64,000 nt of DNA, from assembly GCF_900163715.1 (NCBI RefSeq), contig NZ_FWFF01000014.1:142154-206153 (forward strand). The letters are read 5' to 3'. The DNA comes from Brevibacterium yomogidense (lineage in GTDB: Bacteria; Actinomycetota; Actinomycetes; Actinomycetales; Brevibacteriaceae). Each line of letters starts with the position of its first letter. The first letter of the stretch is position 1. A program made the position numbers and the translations under genes. This document shows, one piece after another, positions 45,845 through 57,479 of the stretch. Under the pieces are notes generated by a model. That model was not told the origin of the DNA and did no database searches. It was given only the letters and a program-made list of their open reading frames with translations.

Positions 45845-47277
45845 CCGACACCGCCGAGACCAACAGGATCCTGGAGCTCAATCCCGAGCTCAAGGACATC
45901 GGTGCCTACCAGTACGGCTGGCACGACAAGGACGAGGCCGGCGAGACCGCGGAGCGCGGCCTCAGCGAAGACGTCGTCCGGAACATCTCCGCGATCAAGG
46001 AAGAGCCGGACTGGATGCTCCAGCGCCGTCTCAAGGCGCTCAAGCTCTTCGAGAAGAAGCCCATGCCGTCCTGGGGCGCGGACCTCTCCGGCATCAACTT
46101 CGACGACATCAAGTACTTCGTGCGCTCGACGGAGGGCCAGGTGCAGTCCTGGGAAGACCTCCCCGAGGACATCAAGACGACGTACGACCGCCTCGGCATC
46201 CCGGAGGCGGAGAAGCAGCGCCTCGTCGCAGGTGTCGCCGCGCAGTATGAGTCCGAGGTCGTCTACCACCGGATCAATGAGGAGCTCGAGCGCCAGGGCG
46301 TCATCTTCATGGACACGGACACCGCTCTCAAGGAGCACCCGGAGATCTTCCAGGAGTACTTCGGGACGGTCATCCCCTCCGGCGACAACAAGTTCTCCGC
46401 TCTCAACACCGCCGTGTGGTCGGGCGGCTCGTTCGTCTACGTCCCCAAGGGCGTCCATGTCGAGATCCCGCTCCAGGCCTACTTCCGCATCAACACGGAG
46501 AACATGGGCCAGTTCGAGCGGACGCTGATCATCGCGGACGAGGGCTCCTACGTCCACTACGTCGAGGGCTGCACGGCACCCATCTACAAGTCGGACTCGC
46601 TGCACTCCGCAGTCGTCGAGATCATCGCGAAGAAGGACGCCCGCGTCCGGTACACGACGATCCAGAACTGGTCGAACAACGTGTACAACCTCGTGACGAA
46701 GCGTGCGATCGCAGAGCAGGGCGCGACCATGGAATGGGTCGACGGCAACATCGGCTCGAAGGTCACCATGAAGTACCCGGCGATCTGGCTGACGGGCGAG
46801 TACGCGCGCGGCGAGACGCTGTCGGTCGCGTTCGCCGGTGCGGGACAGCACCAGGACACCGGTTCCAAGATGGTGCACGCCGCGCCGCACACGCAGTCGT
46901 CGATCGTCGCGAAGTCCGTGGCACGCGCCGGAGGCCGTTCGGGCTACCGAGGCCTCGTCCACATCCACCCCGGTGCGCACGGGTCCTCGAACAACGTGCT
47001 GTGCGATGCGCTGCTCGTCGATGACAACTCGCGGTCGGACACCTACCCGTACATCGACATCCGCGAGGACGACGTGACCCTCGGCCACGAGGCGACGGTG
47101 TCGAAGGTGAGTGAGGACCAGCTCTTCTACCTCATGTCCCGCGGGATGGAGGAGACCGAGGCGATGGCGATGATCGTGCGCGGGTTCATCGAGCCGATCG
47201 CGCGTGAGCTCCCCATGGAGTACGCACTCGAACTCAACAAGCTGATCGAACTGCAGATGGAGGGTTCCCTGGGCTGA
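45841..47277 (+). CDS. sufB: Fe-S cluster assembly scaffold SufB
   Basis: SufB is the main scaffold of the SufBCD complex on which clusters are built. The 478-residue protein has the family landmarks [44 protein letters not shown] (conserved Cys), [14 protein letters not shown] and [18 protein letters not shown] at 45828-45834 drives the GTG start, which overlaps the sufR stop. No intein is present, in contrast to M. tuberculosis SufB. Confidence 0.97.
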   Translation: MTDTAETNRILELNPELKDIGAYQYGWHDKDEAGETAERGLSEDVVRNISAIKEEPDWMLQRRLKALKLFEKKPMPSWGADLSGINFDDIKYFVRSTEGQVQSWEDLPEDIKTTYDRLGIPEAEKQRLVAGVAAQYESEVVYHRINEELERQGVIFMDTDTALKEHPEIFQEYFGTVIPSGDNKFSALNTAVWSGGSFVYVPKGVHVEIPLQAYFRINTENMGQFERTLIIADEGSYVHYVEGCTAPIYKSDSLHSAVVEIIAKKDARVRYTTIQNWSNNVYNLVTKRAIAEQGATMEWVDGNIGSKVTMKYPAIWLTGEYARGETLSVAFAGAGQHQDTGSKMVHAAPHTQSSIVAKSVARAGGRSGYRGLVHIHPGAHGSSNNVLCDALLVDDNSRSDTYPYIDIREDDVTLGHEATVSKVSEDQLFYLMSRGMEETEAMAMIVRGFIEPIARELPMEYALELNKLIELQMEGSLG

Positions 47278-47334
47278 TCGGGTCCCCACAGACCCTGCTC
47301 AGCACACTCGGAACCACCAGGAGACCTAAGAAAC

Positions 47335-48486
47335 ATGACACAGACACTGGATACGCGCTCCGGCGTGCCCGCACTCCTCAACGGCCGCCAGGACCGCATC
47401 CGCAGCTTCGACCTCGCGGACTTCCCCCCGGTCACCGGCCGGGAGGAGGAGTGGCGCTTCACCCCGGTGAAGCGCCTGGCCGACTTCTTCGAGGACGCCG
47501 GGACCGACGCGGCGCTCTCCATCACCACTGACCTGCCCGAGCAGGTGACCGTCGAGACGATCGATCTCGAGGCGGCACGCGCCCTCGGCATCCTCGAGCC
47601 CGAGGACCGCCCTGCCGTCATCGCGGCGGCGCGGGCCGGGGGAGTGACCCACTACTCGATCCCCGCGAATGCGGAGATCGACGAGCCCGTCATCATCCGC
47701 GCGAACGGCACGGGCGACGACACCGTCCATGGGCACGTGCTGCTCACGATCGGCGCCAATGCCAGGGCGACGGTCGTCTTCGAGCACGAGGGCCGCGCCC
47801 GGTACTCGGAGTTCTTCTCCGTCATCGTCGAGGACGGAGCGTCACTCACGCTGGCGTCCCTGCAGATGTGGGACGACGGATCCGCGCACCTCGGGCAGCA
47901 CGACGCGCTCGTCGGCAAGGACGCGCACTACCGCCACATCTCCGTGACGCTGGGCGGCGACATCGTCCGCCTGGGCTCGAACGTGCGCTACCGGGGCCCC
48001 GGCGGCGAAGCGGAGCTGCTCGGGCTCTACTTCGCGGACGCGGGCCAGCACCTCGAGCACCGCACCTTCATCGACCACAACACCCCGAAGGCGACCTCGA
48101 ACGTCATGTACAAGGGCGCGCTGCAGGGGAAGGACGCTCGCAGCGTCTGGGTGGGCGACGTGCTCATCCGTCCTGAGGCAGAGGGCATCGACACGTACGA
48201 GCTCAACCGCAACCTCATCCTCACGGACGGTGCCCGCGCCGATTCGGTGCCGAACCTCGAGATCGAGACCGGCGATATCGAAGGTGCGGGTCACGCGTCG
48301 TCGACCGGCCGGTTCGACGAGCAGCACCTCTTCTACCTCATGAGCCGCGGCATCCCCGAAGAGGAGGCCCGTCGACTCGTCGTCCGCGGCTTCTTCAACG
48401 AGGTGATCCAGAAGATCGGCATCCCGGAGATCGAATCCGCGCTCACCGACAAGATCGAAGAAGAGCTCGCGCGGAGCGTCCAGTGA
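47335..48486 (+). CDS. sufD: Fe-S cluster assembly protein SufD
   Basis: SufD pairs with SufB and SufC. The 383-residue beta-helix protein shows the family pattern EEEWRFTPVKRLADF near the start, YHRH-like HYRHISVTLGGD, LEHRTFIDHNTPKATSN and [17 protein letters not shown] near the end. AGGAG lies upstream of the ATG. It is followed by a 4-nt overlap with the ferredoxin gene. Confidence 0.96.
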   Translation: MTQTLDTRSGVPALLNGRQDRIRSFDLADFPPVTGREEEWRFTPVKRLADFFEDAGTDAALSITTDLPEQVTVETIDLEAARALGILEPEDRPAVIAAARAGGVTHYSIPANAEIDEPVIIRANGTGDDTVHGHVLLTIGANARATVVFEHEGRARYSEFFSVIVEDGASLTLASLQMWDDGSAHLGQHDALVGKDAHYRHISVTLGGDIVRLGSNVRYRGPGGEAELLGLYFADAGQHLEHRTFIDHNTPKATSNVMYKGALQGKDARSVWVGDVLIRPEAEGIDTYELNRNLILTDGARADSVPNLEIETGDIEGAGHASSTGRFDEQHLFYLMSRGIPEEEARRLVVRGFFNEVIQKIGIPEIESALTDKIEEELARSVQ

Positions 48487-48797
48487 GCCTCGTCCCCGTA
48501 CTCCCCGCAGCAGACCTGGCCGCCGGCTCCGCCGTGCGCATCATCGTCGAGGACCGGGAGGTCTGCATCGCGCGCACCGAGGACGGAGACGTCCACGCGA
48601 TCGACGACGTGTGCACGCACGGTGAGGTCTCCCTCGCAGAGGGCGACGTCATCGGCTGCACGGTCGAGTGCTGGCTGCACGGCTCCGCGTTCGATCTGCG
48701 CAGCGGGGAACCCACGACACCGCCGGCGTTCGAACCCGTCGAGGTCTACGCGTGCGAAGAGCGCGACGGACAGATCTTCGTCGACGTCTCCGGCTGA
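48483..48797 (+). CDS. Rieske-type [2Fe-2S] ferredoxin of the suf operon
   Basis: The 104-residue protein has the Rieske ligands C-x-H in VCTHGEV and C-x2-H in ECWLHGS, 17 residues apart, as in non-heme dioxygenase ferredoxins. Its place between sufD and sufC, with overlapping GTGA, suggests an electron donor for cluster assembly; this is inference. Small Rieske proteins occur at this position in many actinobacterial suf operons. Confidence 0.9.
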   Translation: MSLVPVLPAADLAAGSAVRIIVEDREVCIARTEDGDVHAIDDVCTHGEVSLAEGDVIGCTVECWLHGSAFDLRSGEPTTPPAFEPVEVYACEERDGQIFVDVSG

Positions 48798-48834
48798 CAA
48801 CACACTTCCACTCAGACACGAATACGAGGTAGTC

Positions 48835-51352
<2,518 letters not shown>

Positions 51353-51358
51353 TCACCC

Positions 51359-51694
51359 ATGCCTGAAGTCATCGATTCACCCAGCACCGCGTCGCCCGAA
51401 GAGGTGACCGAAGCGCTCTATGACGTGATGGACCCCGAACTGGGCGTCAACGTCGTCGACCTCGGACTGCTGTACGGCGTCAACGTCGACGAGGAGGGCA
51501 TCGCGATCGTCGAGATGACGCTCACATCCGCAGCCTGCCCCCTCACGGACGTGCTCGAGGACCAGGTCGCCCAGGTGCTCGACGGGATCGTCCCGGCGTT
51601 CCGGCTCAACTGGGTCTGGATGCCGCCGTGGGGCCCGGAGAAGATCACCGAGGACGGCCGCGAGCAGATGCGCGCGCTCGGCTTCAACATCTGA
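51359..51694 (+). CDS. sufT: SufT-like DUF59/MIP18 family Fe-S assembly factor
   Basis: The 111-residue MIP18-type protein has the family motifs YDVMDPELGVNVVDLGLLYG, MTLTSAACPLTDVL with the conserved Cys, and WMPPWGPEKI. Members help mature Fe-S proteins, often when demand is high. It ends the suf operon, 6 nt after sufU, with AAGGAG ahead of the ATG. Confidence 0.93.
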   Translation: MPEVIDSPSTASPEEVTEALYDVMDPELGVNVVDLGLLYGVNVDEEGIAIVEMTLTSAACPLTDVLEDQVAQVLDGIVPAFRLNWVWMPPWGPEKITEDGREQMRALGFNI

Positions 51695-51801
51695 GCGTCA
51701 CCATCTGAACCACCGGTCCACCGGGCTTCGGAGCGCAGGGGCTTCCGCGCCGTCGGCACTGACACGTGCTGACGGATGCGGGGCCCCTGCGTCGTTCCCG
51801 G

Positions 51802-51807
51802 TAGCAT
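51802..51807 (+). promoter_or_regulatory. -10 element of the rnhA transcript
   Basis: TAGCAT lies about 43 nt before the rnhA GTG in the 155-bp spacer after sufT. Confidence 0.35.
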
Positions 51808-51849
51808 GATGTGGCCCCGAAACACGTCCCACCCCGAAACGGAGAATCT

Positions 51850-52518
51850 GTGACCCTCACCGCCGCCGCCGATGGATCGGCACTCGGCAACCCCGGCCCC
51901 GCAGGCTGGGCCTGGTACATCGACGAGGAGCGCTGGGCGGCAGGCGGCTGGCCCTCGGGGACGAACAACCGCGGTGAGCTGCAGGCCGTCATCGAACTCC
52001 TGGAAGCCGCAGCCGACGTCGACGATCTGCACATCCTCTGCGACTCGAAGTACGTCATCAACTCGATCACGAAGTGGATGCCGAAGTGGAAGCTGCAGGG
52101 CTGGAAGAAGGCCAACAAGGAAGACGTCCTGAATCGTGACCAGATGGAGCGACTCGACGCACTCATGACGGCCCGGGACGCGGCGGATCTCAGCGTGCGC
52201 TTCGAATGGGTGAAGGGCCACTCGGGACACTCGCTCAACGAGGCCGCCGATGAGCGCGCCCGCGCAGCGGCAGAGGCCATGCGCGCCGGCAGGCCGGCTC
52301 CCAGCGGCCCCGGGATGGGGACGCCGAACGGCGCCACAGCCGAGCCCACCCTCACCACCCCCGAGGCGGCTGCCACCGAGACCTCCACGGTCGTCGTGTC
52401 GTGCCCGCTCGAGGTCGACCTCGCGGAGGCGATCGTGTCACGTGCACGGTCCGCCGGCCGCAGCCCGCAGGAACTGCTCGCGGATCTGATCCGCACCGGA
52501 TGGGAGGCCCGCGCATGA
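51850..52518 (+). CDS. rnhA: Ribonuclease HI with C-terminal ribbon-helix-helix-like region
   Basis: RNase HI cuts RNA in RNA-DNA hybrids. The catalytic acids are visible in AADGSALGNPGP (Asp), NNRGELQAV (Glu), LCDSKYVINS (Asp) and GHSLNEAADERAR (Asp). The enzyme ends near residue 145; a Pro/Ala/Thr linker leads to a ~40-residue end, VVVSCPLEVDLAEAIVSRA then GRSPQELLADLIRTG, which reads as strand-helix-helix like CopG-type DNA binders. GTG 51850 has GGAG upstream. The ABC-F gene overlaps its stop. Confidence 0.9.
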   Translation: MTLTAAADGSALGNPGPAGWAWYIDEERWAAGGWPSGTNNRGELQAVIELLEAAADVDDLHILCDSKYVINSITKWMPKWKLQGWKKANKEDVLNRDQMERLDALMTARDAADLSVRFEWVKGHSGHSLNEAADERARAAAEAMRAGRPAPSGPGMGTPNGATAEPTLTTPEAAATETSTVVVSCPLEVDLAEAIVSRARSAGRSPQELLADLIRTGWEARA

Positions 52519-54113
52519 TCTCTGCAGGAGACTTGAGCGTCGTCGTCGGCTCGCGCACACTCATGACGGGTGTGTCGTTCCGCGTGGACAGGGGAGACCG
52601 TGTGGGTCTCGTCGGCCGCAACGGCGCGGGGAAGACCACACTCACCAAGGTGCTCATGGAGGAGATGCAGCCGACGGAGGGCACCGTGTCCCGCTCCGGT
52701 TCCATGGGCTACCTCCCGCAGGATCCGCGCGCCGGCGATCCGAAGTCGACCGGCAGGGAGCGGATCCTCGGAGCCCGTGAGCTCGATGTGCTGGCGCGAC
52801 GCATGCGTCGGGCCGAGGAGCAGATGTCCTCACCGGATCCGAAGGTGATGGAGAAGGCCATCGACAAGTATCCGCGCATCGAGGCGGAGTTCGTCGCCGC
52901 AGGCGGGTACGCCGCGGAGTCGGAGGCGTTCTCGATCGCGGCCAACCTGGGACTCGACGAGCCCCTGCTGAATCAGACGCTCGACACGCTGTCCGGCGGT
53001 CAGCGCCGCCGTGTCGAACTCGCACGGATCCTGTTCGCCGCGCCGGACACGATGATCCTCGATGAGCCCACGAACCACCTCGACGCGGAATCCGTGATGT
53101 GGCTGCGCGACTACCTCAAGACGTACTCCGGCGGACTCGTCATCATCTCCCACGACCTCGATCTGATCGACGAGGTCGTGAACAAGGTCTTCTTCCTCGA
53201 CGCGAACCGCCAGGTGATCGACATCTACTCGATGTCCTACCGCCAGTACCTCAAGCAGAGGGAGGCGGACGAGCGGCGACGTCGCCGGGAGCGGGCGAAC
53301 GCGGAGAAGAAGGCGTCTGCCCTGCACGCCCAGGCGGACAAGATGCGGGCGAAGGCGACCAAGACGGTCGCGGCGCAGAACATGGCGAAGCGCGCGGACA
53401 AGATGCTGTCCGGGCTCGAGGCGGAGCGTGCCGCGGACAAGGTCGCGCACCTGCGCTTCCCCGCACCCGCCGCCTGCGGTCGTGTGCCCCTGACGGCGGA
53501 GGGCCTCTCGCAGTCCTACGGATCGACAGAGGTGTTCACGGGCGTCGACCTGGCGATCGATCGTGGGACGCGCGTCGTCGTCCTGGGCTTCAACGGAGCC
53601 GGCAAGACGACGCTGCTGCGCCTGCTGGCCGGTGTCGAGGATCCGGATTCGGGCGAGGTCGTACCCGGTCACGGCCTCAAGCTGGGCTACTACGCGCAGG
53701 AGCACGAGACGCTCGACATGTCGAAGTCCGTCCTGGAGAACATGCGCGCGGAATCGCCGCACCTCGACGACACCGGAGTGCGCACCGTGCTGGGCTCGTT
53801 CCTCTTCAGCGGAGACGACGTCCACAAGCCGGCGAGCGTGCTGTCCGGCGGTGAGAAGACCCGACTGGCCCTGGCCACACTCGTCGTCTCCAGCGCGAAC
53901 GTGCTGCTGCTGGATGAGCCGACCAACAACCTCGATCCCGCATCACGCGAGGAGATCCTGTCTGCGATCCGCCGGTACGAGGGCGCCATCGTCCTCGTGA
54001 CCCACGATGAGGGCGCGGTCCAGGCGCTCGACCCCGATCGGGTGCTGCTGCTGCCGGACGGCGATGAGGACCACTGGTCGGAGTCCTACCTGGACCTCGT
54101 GACGCTGACCTGA
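52515..54113 (+). CDS. ABC-F family ATP-binding protein
   Basis: The 532-residue protein has two ABC ATPase domains without membrane segments: Walker A GRNGAGKTT with LSGGQRRRVELA and LDEPTNHLD, then GFNGAGKTT with LSGGEKTRLALA and LDEPTNNLD. Between them is a basic, charged linker (KQREADERRRRRERANAEKK). ABC-F proteins act on the ribosome in translation control or antibiotic protection; the length and place near suf and fabI suggest the Rv1473-like housekeeping type, as inference. Confidence 0.92.
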   Translation: MISAGDLSVVVGSRTLMTGVSFRVDRGDRVGLVGRNGAGKTTLTKVLMEEMQPTEGTVSRSGSMGYLPQDPRAGDPKSTGRERILGARELDVLARRMRRAEEQMSSPDPKVMEKAIDKYPRIEAEFVAAGGYAAESEAFSIAANLGLDEPLLNQTLDTLSGGQRRRVELARILFAAPDTMILDEPTNHLDAESVMWLRDYLKTYSGGLVIISHDLDLIDEVVNKVFFLDANRQVIDIYSMSYRQYLKQREADERRRRRERANAEKKASALHAQADKMRAKATKTVAAQNMAKRADKMLSGLEAERAADKVAHLRFPAPAACGRVPLTAEGLSQSYGSTEVFTGVDLAIDRGTRVVVLGFNGAGKTTLLRLLAGVEDPDSGEVVPGHGLKLGYYAQEHETLDMSKSVLENMRAESPHLDDTGVRTVLGSFLFSGDDVHKPASVLSGGEKTRLALATLVVSSANVLLLDEPTNNLDPASREEILSAIRRYEGAIVLVTHDEGAVQALDPDRVLLLPDGDEDHWSESYLDLVTLT

Positions 54114-54122
54114 CTGAGCGTG

Positions 54123-54151
54123 CCCGGCTGGGTCTCAGACGCCCAGCTGGG
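54123..54151. terminator. Terminator between the ABC-F gene and SURF1
   Basis: A 10-bp stem with one G-U pair (CCCGGCTGGG / CCCAGCTGGG); the SURF1 stop codon lies in its loop. Confidence 0.5.
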
Positions 54152-55088
54152 AGTCGAGTGCCGCGTCCTCGTCCTCCTGCTCGCGTCTGCGCGAGCGCGG
54201 GATCTTCCGCGGTTCCATCCCGAGGTTGGCGGCCAGCGCAGCCTTCCGGGCGGCAGCCTGACTGCGCCCGGGGCGCTTGACGCCCCCTGCCTTCAGCGCC
54301 TCCTTGTCCACCACGACGTACTCGACGCCGTCCACGACGGAATCCTCCGCGAGCTCGTCGTCGCGCTCACCGCGGCGGATGGCCGCGCGCTCCCGCTTCG
54401 CGGCGTAGGCGACTCCGACCAGGATCATGATGCCGAAGGTGATCCACTGGAACGTGTAGCTCAGGTGCGAGCCCGGGTCCGTGTTCGGCTCCGGCAGGGC
54501 CTCGAGGGGTTCGGCCGGGGGCGGTTCCTCGGAGTCGAGGTACCCGTACGCATTCGCATAGGCCTCCTCTCCCACGATGAGCGGCGGATCGACTGCCACG
54601 ACGGACTCACCGGTGTTCTCCGACGAGTCGCCTTCCTGCGCGGGACGCAGCCACGCGGAGATGGTGACCTCTCCCGGGGGAGGGGCGGGGGCCTCGGCGG
54701 CGGATGCATCGGCACCGGAGCCGGACTCCCAGCCGCGGGCCACGAGCAGCGTGCCGCCGCCCTGCACATCGAAGGGCACGAGGATCCAGTAGCCCGCGCT
54801 GCCGGCCTTCGGGCGGTTGCGGGCGACCACCGATTCGTCAGTGCGATAGGTGCCCGTCGCCTGGACGTGCGTCCACTCCTCGTCCTCCGAGAACGGCGCA
54901 TCGGTGCTCGGCAGGACCTCGTCGAGGGGCACTGCCGGGGCGCCGTAGTGCGCCTCGATGCGCTCGATCTCCGCGTCCCGATTCGCGCGGCGGTCGTTCT
55001 GCCACGACGCGAGGAGTCCGCAGACCAGCGCGGCGACGATGGCGAAGGCGAAGTACTGCAGCCATCGGCGGGAGAAGAGGAGCTTCAT
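54135..55088 (-). CDS. SURF1 family cytochrome oxidase assembly protein
   Basis: SURF1 proteins help put heme A into cytochrome c oxidase. The 317-residue protein has an N-terminal helix (YFAFAIVAALVCGLLASWQ), the soluble domain with TGTYRTDESVVARNRP and LVARGW, and a second helix after HLSYTFQWITFG. A basic cytoplasmic tail of ~90 residues is unusually long. Its ATG overlaps the stop of the small gene upstream. It fits with ctaA and ctaB in this window. Confidence 0.9.
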   Translation of the reverse strand: MKLLFSRRWLQYFAFAIVAALVCGLLASWQNDRRANRDAEIERIEAHYGAPAVPLDEVLPSTDAPFSEDEEWTHVQATGTYRTDESVVARNRPKAGSAGYWILVPFDVQGGGTLLVARGWESGSGADASAAEAPAPPPGEVTISAWLRPAQEGDSSENTGESVVAVDPPLIVGEEAYANAYGYLDSEEPPPAEPLEALPEPNTDPGSHLSYTFQWITFGIMILVGVAYAAKRERAAIRRGERDDELAEDSVVDGVEYVVVDKEALKAGGVKRPGRSQAAARKAALAANLGMEPRKIPRSRRREQEDEDAALDSQLGV

Positions 55089-55306
55089 CCAGCACCCTCG
55101 GGGATCGCATGGGCGTCGACGGTCTCACGGTGGAAGCCGCGCAGCGAGAGGAATTCCTCGAGGTGCTCGCGGTGCTCGTCGCACGCGAGCCAGACCTTGC
55201 GCCGGTCCGGAGTGTGGAGCGACGGGTTGTTCCACAGCAGAGCATGGACGGCCGCGTCGCCGCAGCCCTTCGCGGAACAGATGAGCGCGGGTGCCTCAAC
55301 GGCCAT
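55085..55306 (-). CDS. Small Cys/His-rich conserved protein
   Basis: The 73-residue protein has C10, C15 (ICSAKGCGDAA), C42 and nearby histidines (LACDEHREHLEEF), an arrangement able to bind zinc. Such proteins are found next to SURF1 in actinobacteria and are sometimes mislabelled acetone carboxylase. Its function is unknown. It overlaps DUF3099 upstream and SURF1 downstream, so the three are one operon. Confidence 0.75.
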   Translation of the reverse strand: MAVEAPALICSAKGCGDAAVHALLWNNPSLHTPDRRKVWLACDEHREHLEEFLSLRGFHRETVDAHAIPEGAG

Positions 55307-55775
55307 CCTCGTCCTCCTCGGGTGTCGTGCGGTCGTACGTATCAGCCAGGACCTCGCCGACGATCAGCGGCTCCGACGAAGCATCCGGTGCCTCCCGTGC
55401 GTCGGGTGCCTCCCGTGCGTCCGATTCTTCCCGTGCGTCCGGCACCTCCCGTGCGTCGGAAGCGCCAGAGCGATCGGAGCGGGTCGGTTCGGGCGGGAGG
55501 ACGGGCCGCGGTGGTCCGTCGACGCCCGACATGTCGTAGTGCACCAGCCGCTCGTTGCGGGAGTTCGCGATGACGACCGCCATATACGGCAGCACGACGG
55601 CGCCGCCCAGCATGACCCACCGGAGCGGACCGGTGACGACGAAGGCGAGCAGAAGGCACACGACTCGGATGATCATCGAGATCGTGTAGCGCCTCACGCG
55701 CTGTTCGTAGTCCTTGTCAGCGGATTCCTGTGCATCCGAGACAGAGGTCGGGGGTCTGTTCTCCGCCATAGCCAC
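55296..55775 (-). CDS. DUF3099 family membrane protein
   Basis: The 159-residue protein has two membrane helices (MIIRVVCLLLAFVV and WVMLGGAVVLPYMAVVIA) and the DUF3099-like RYTISM and ANSRNERLVHYD. The C-terminal third is a hexapeptide repeat of the form PDAREA and an acidic end. GTG 55775 lies 5 nt after the -10 TAGAAT (leaderless); ATG 55769 is the alternative. Function unknown. Confidence 0.78.
   Translation of the reverse strand: MAMAENRPPTSVSDAQESADKDYEQRVRRYTISMIIRVVCLLLAFVVTGPLRWVMLGGAVVLPYMAVVIANSRNERLVHYDMSGVDGPPRPVLPPEPTRSDRSGASDAREVPDAREESDAREAPDAREAPDASSEPLIVGEVLADTYDRTTPEEDEDGR
55393..55464. repeat. 18-bp coding tandem repeat in the DUF3099 gene
   Basis: The core tcccgtgcgtc recurs at 55393, 55411, 55429 and 55447, encoding DARE-containing hexapeptides on the minus strand. 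Confidence 0.8.
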
Positions 55776-55780
55776 TGCTC

Positions 55781-55799
55781 ATTCTATCTCCGATAGTGT
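55781..55799. promoter_or_regulatory. Divergent promoter of DUF3099 and fabG
   Basis: TAGAAT on the minus strand (55786-55781) and TAGTGT on the plus strand (55794-55799) face away from each other across a dyad CTATC-N3-GATAG (55784-55796). Confidence 0.4.
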
Positions 55800-55873
55800 G
55801 GTCCCTGTTCATGCCCACCCCGCAGACCGTGTGATCTCTGCGGCTCAGCTCGACCTGCCCAGGAGAGATGACA

Positions 55874-56617
55874 ATGACCCAGACCACCCCGAGTGCTCCA
55901 GAGGCCGCCGTGACACCTCGCGTCGTGCTCGTGACCGGCGGCAATCGCGGCATCGGACGGACGATCGCGGAGCAGATGATCGCCACCGGCCACCGGGTCG
56001 CGGTCACCTCGCGCAGCGGCGACGCGCCGGACGGGGCACTCGCCGTCGCGGCGGACGTGACCGATGCGGACTCGCTCGATCAGGCGTTCACCACCGTCGA
56101 AGCGGAGCTGGGCCCGGTCGAGATCATCGTCGCGAACGCGGGCATCACCGCGGACAACCTCCTCATGCGCATGACGGATGACGAGTTCACCTCCGTGATC
56201 GACACAAACTTGGGCGGCGCCTACCGCACGGCCCGCCGCGCGATCACGAACATGATCCGCGCGAAGTACGGCCGCATCGTGCTCATCTCCTCGGTCTCCG
56301 GGCTCTACGGAGTGGCCGGGCAGTCGAACTACTCCTCGTCGAAGGCGGGGCTCGTGGGCCTCGCCCGGTCGATCACGCGCGAGGTCGGCTCCCGCGGCAT
56401 CACCGCCAATGTCGTCGCGCCGGGCTTCGTCCGCACCGACATGACGGACGAGCTGCCGGAGAAGCAGCAGAAGGAGTACCTGCAGCAGATCCCGGCGAAG
56501 CGCTTCGCGGAGCCGGACGAGGTCGCCAAGGTGGTCCGCTGGATCGCCTCGGACGAGGCCGCGTACATCTCCGGTGCCGTCATCCCGGTCGACGGCGGCC
56601 TGGGCATGGGACACTGA
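55874..56617 (+). CDS. fabG: 3-oxoacyl-ACP reductase
   Basis: FabG reduces 3-oxoacyl-ACP with NADPH in fatty acid elongation. The 247-residue SDR protein has TGGNRGIG, the NAG motif VANAGIT, Ser in ISSVSGLYG, and Y153/K157 in YSSSKAG. ATG 55874 is preferred over 55868 because AGGAG is then 8 nt away. The fabG-fabI pair corresponds to mabA-inhA of mycobacteria. Confidence 0.93.
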   Translation: MTQTTPSAPEAAVTPRVVLVTGGNRGIGRTIAEQMIATGHRVAVTSRSGDAPDGALAVAADVTDADSLDQAFTTVEAELGPVEIIVANAGITADNLLMRMTDDEFTSVIDTNLGGAYRTARRAITNMIRAKYGRIVLISSVSGLYGVAGQSNYSSSKAGLVGLARSITREVGSRGITANVVAPGFVRTDMTDELPEKQQKEYLQQIPAKRFAEPDEVAKVVRWIASDEAAYISGAVIPVDGGLGMGH

Positions 56618-56691
56618 CCCACACGACTCTTCGCACGATTCTTCGACGGCAGACGTCGCCCTCGACACCCTCTGATCAGAAAGGCCCACCT

Positions 56692-57450
56692 ATGGGAATC
56701 CTCGACGGTAAGCGCATCCTCATCACCGGCGTGCTCACGGAGGCGTCGATCGCCTTCGCCGCGGCCCGCCTCGCACAGGAGCAGGGAGCGGAGGTCATCC
56801 TCTCCTCGTTCGGCCGCCAGATGAAGATCACCTCGGTCATCGCGGAGCGCCTCCCGCAGACGGCTCAGGTCATCGAGCTCGACGCGACGAACGACGACGA
56901 CCTCGCCGCGCTGCCCGAGCGCCTGGGCGGGAACATCGACGGCATCGTCCACGCGATCGCCTTCGCACCGAAGGACGCACTGGGCGGCGTCTTCCTCGAC
57001 ACCCCCTTCGAATCCGCATCCAATGCGTTCCACGTCTCCGCGTACTCGCTGAAGTCGATCGCGGTCGCGGCTCGTCCCGTGCTCAACGAGGGTGCGGGCA
57101 TCGTCGGGCTCACGTTCGATGCGCGGATCGCCTGGCCGGCGTATGACTGGATGGGCGTGGCCAAGGCCGCTCTCGAATCGACCTCCCGCTACCTCGCGAA
57201 GTACATGGGTGCCGACGGCGTGCGCGTGAACCTCGTGTCCGCCGGTCCGCTCAAGACGACCGCGGCGAAGTCCATCCCCGGCTTCGAGGCGTTCGAAGAC
57301 GTCTGGGGCCAGCGCGCACCGCTGGGCTGGGACCAGACGGACACGGAGCCCGCGGGCAAGGCGATCGTCGCCCTGCTGTCCGACTGGTTCCCGGCGACGA
57401 CCGGTGAGATGGTCCACGTCGACGGCGGTCTGCACGCGACCGGCGCCTGA
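56692..57450 (+). CDS. fabI: Enoyl-ACP reductase (FabI/InhA type)
   Basis: FabI reduces enoyl-ACP with NADH, the last step of each elongation cycle. The 252-residue protein resembles InhA along its length: GKRILITGVLTEASIAF, the active-site Y151 and K158 in YDWMGVAKAALES, QRAPLGW and LLSDWFPATTGE. It lacks the ~16 residues by which InhA extends its substrate loop. The residue equivalent to InhA Ser94 is Ala88 (IVHAIAF). A 74-nt spacer follows fabG. Confidence 0.95.
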   Translation: MGILDGKRILITGVLTEASIAFAAARLAQEQGAEVILSSFGRQMKITSVIAERLPQTAQVIELDATNDDDLAALPERLGGNIDGIVHAIAFAPKDALGGVFLDTPFESASNAFHVSAYSLKSIAVAARPVLNEGAGIVGLTFDARIAWPAYDWMGVAKAALESTSRYLAKYMGADGVRVNLVSAGPLKTTAAKSIPGFEAFEDVWGQRAPLGWDQTDTEPAGKAIVALLSDWFPATTGEMVHVDGGLHATGA

Positions 57451-57467
57451 CCCCCGTGGCGGGCGGG

Positions 57468-57473
57468 TACGGT
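57468..57473 (+). promoter_or_regulatory. -10 element of the histidine phosphatase gene (leaderless)
   Basis: TACGGT lies 6 nt before the ATG at 57480, without a ribosome site. Confidence 0.45.
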
Positions 57474-57479
57474 GAGAGC

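Noticed and set aside
52515..54113. Antibiotic resistance role for the ABC-F protein
   Set aside because: Its conserved place near suf and fabI and its general architecture fit a housekeeping ABC-F; nothing points to a specific drug.
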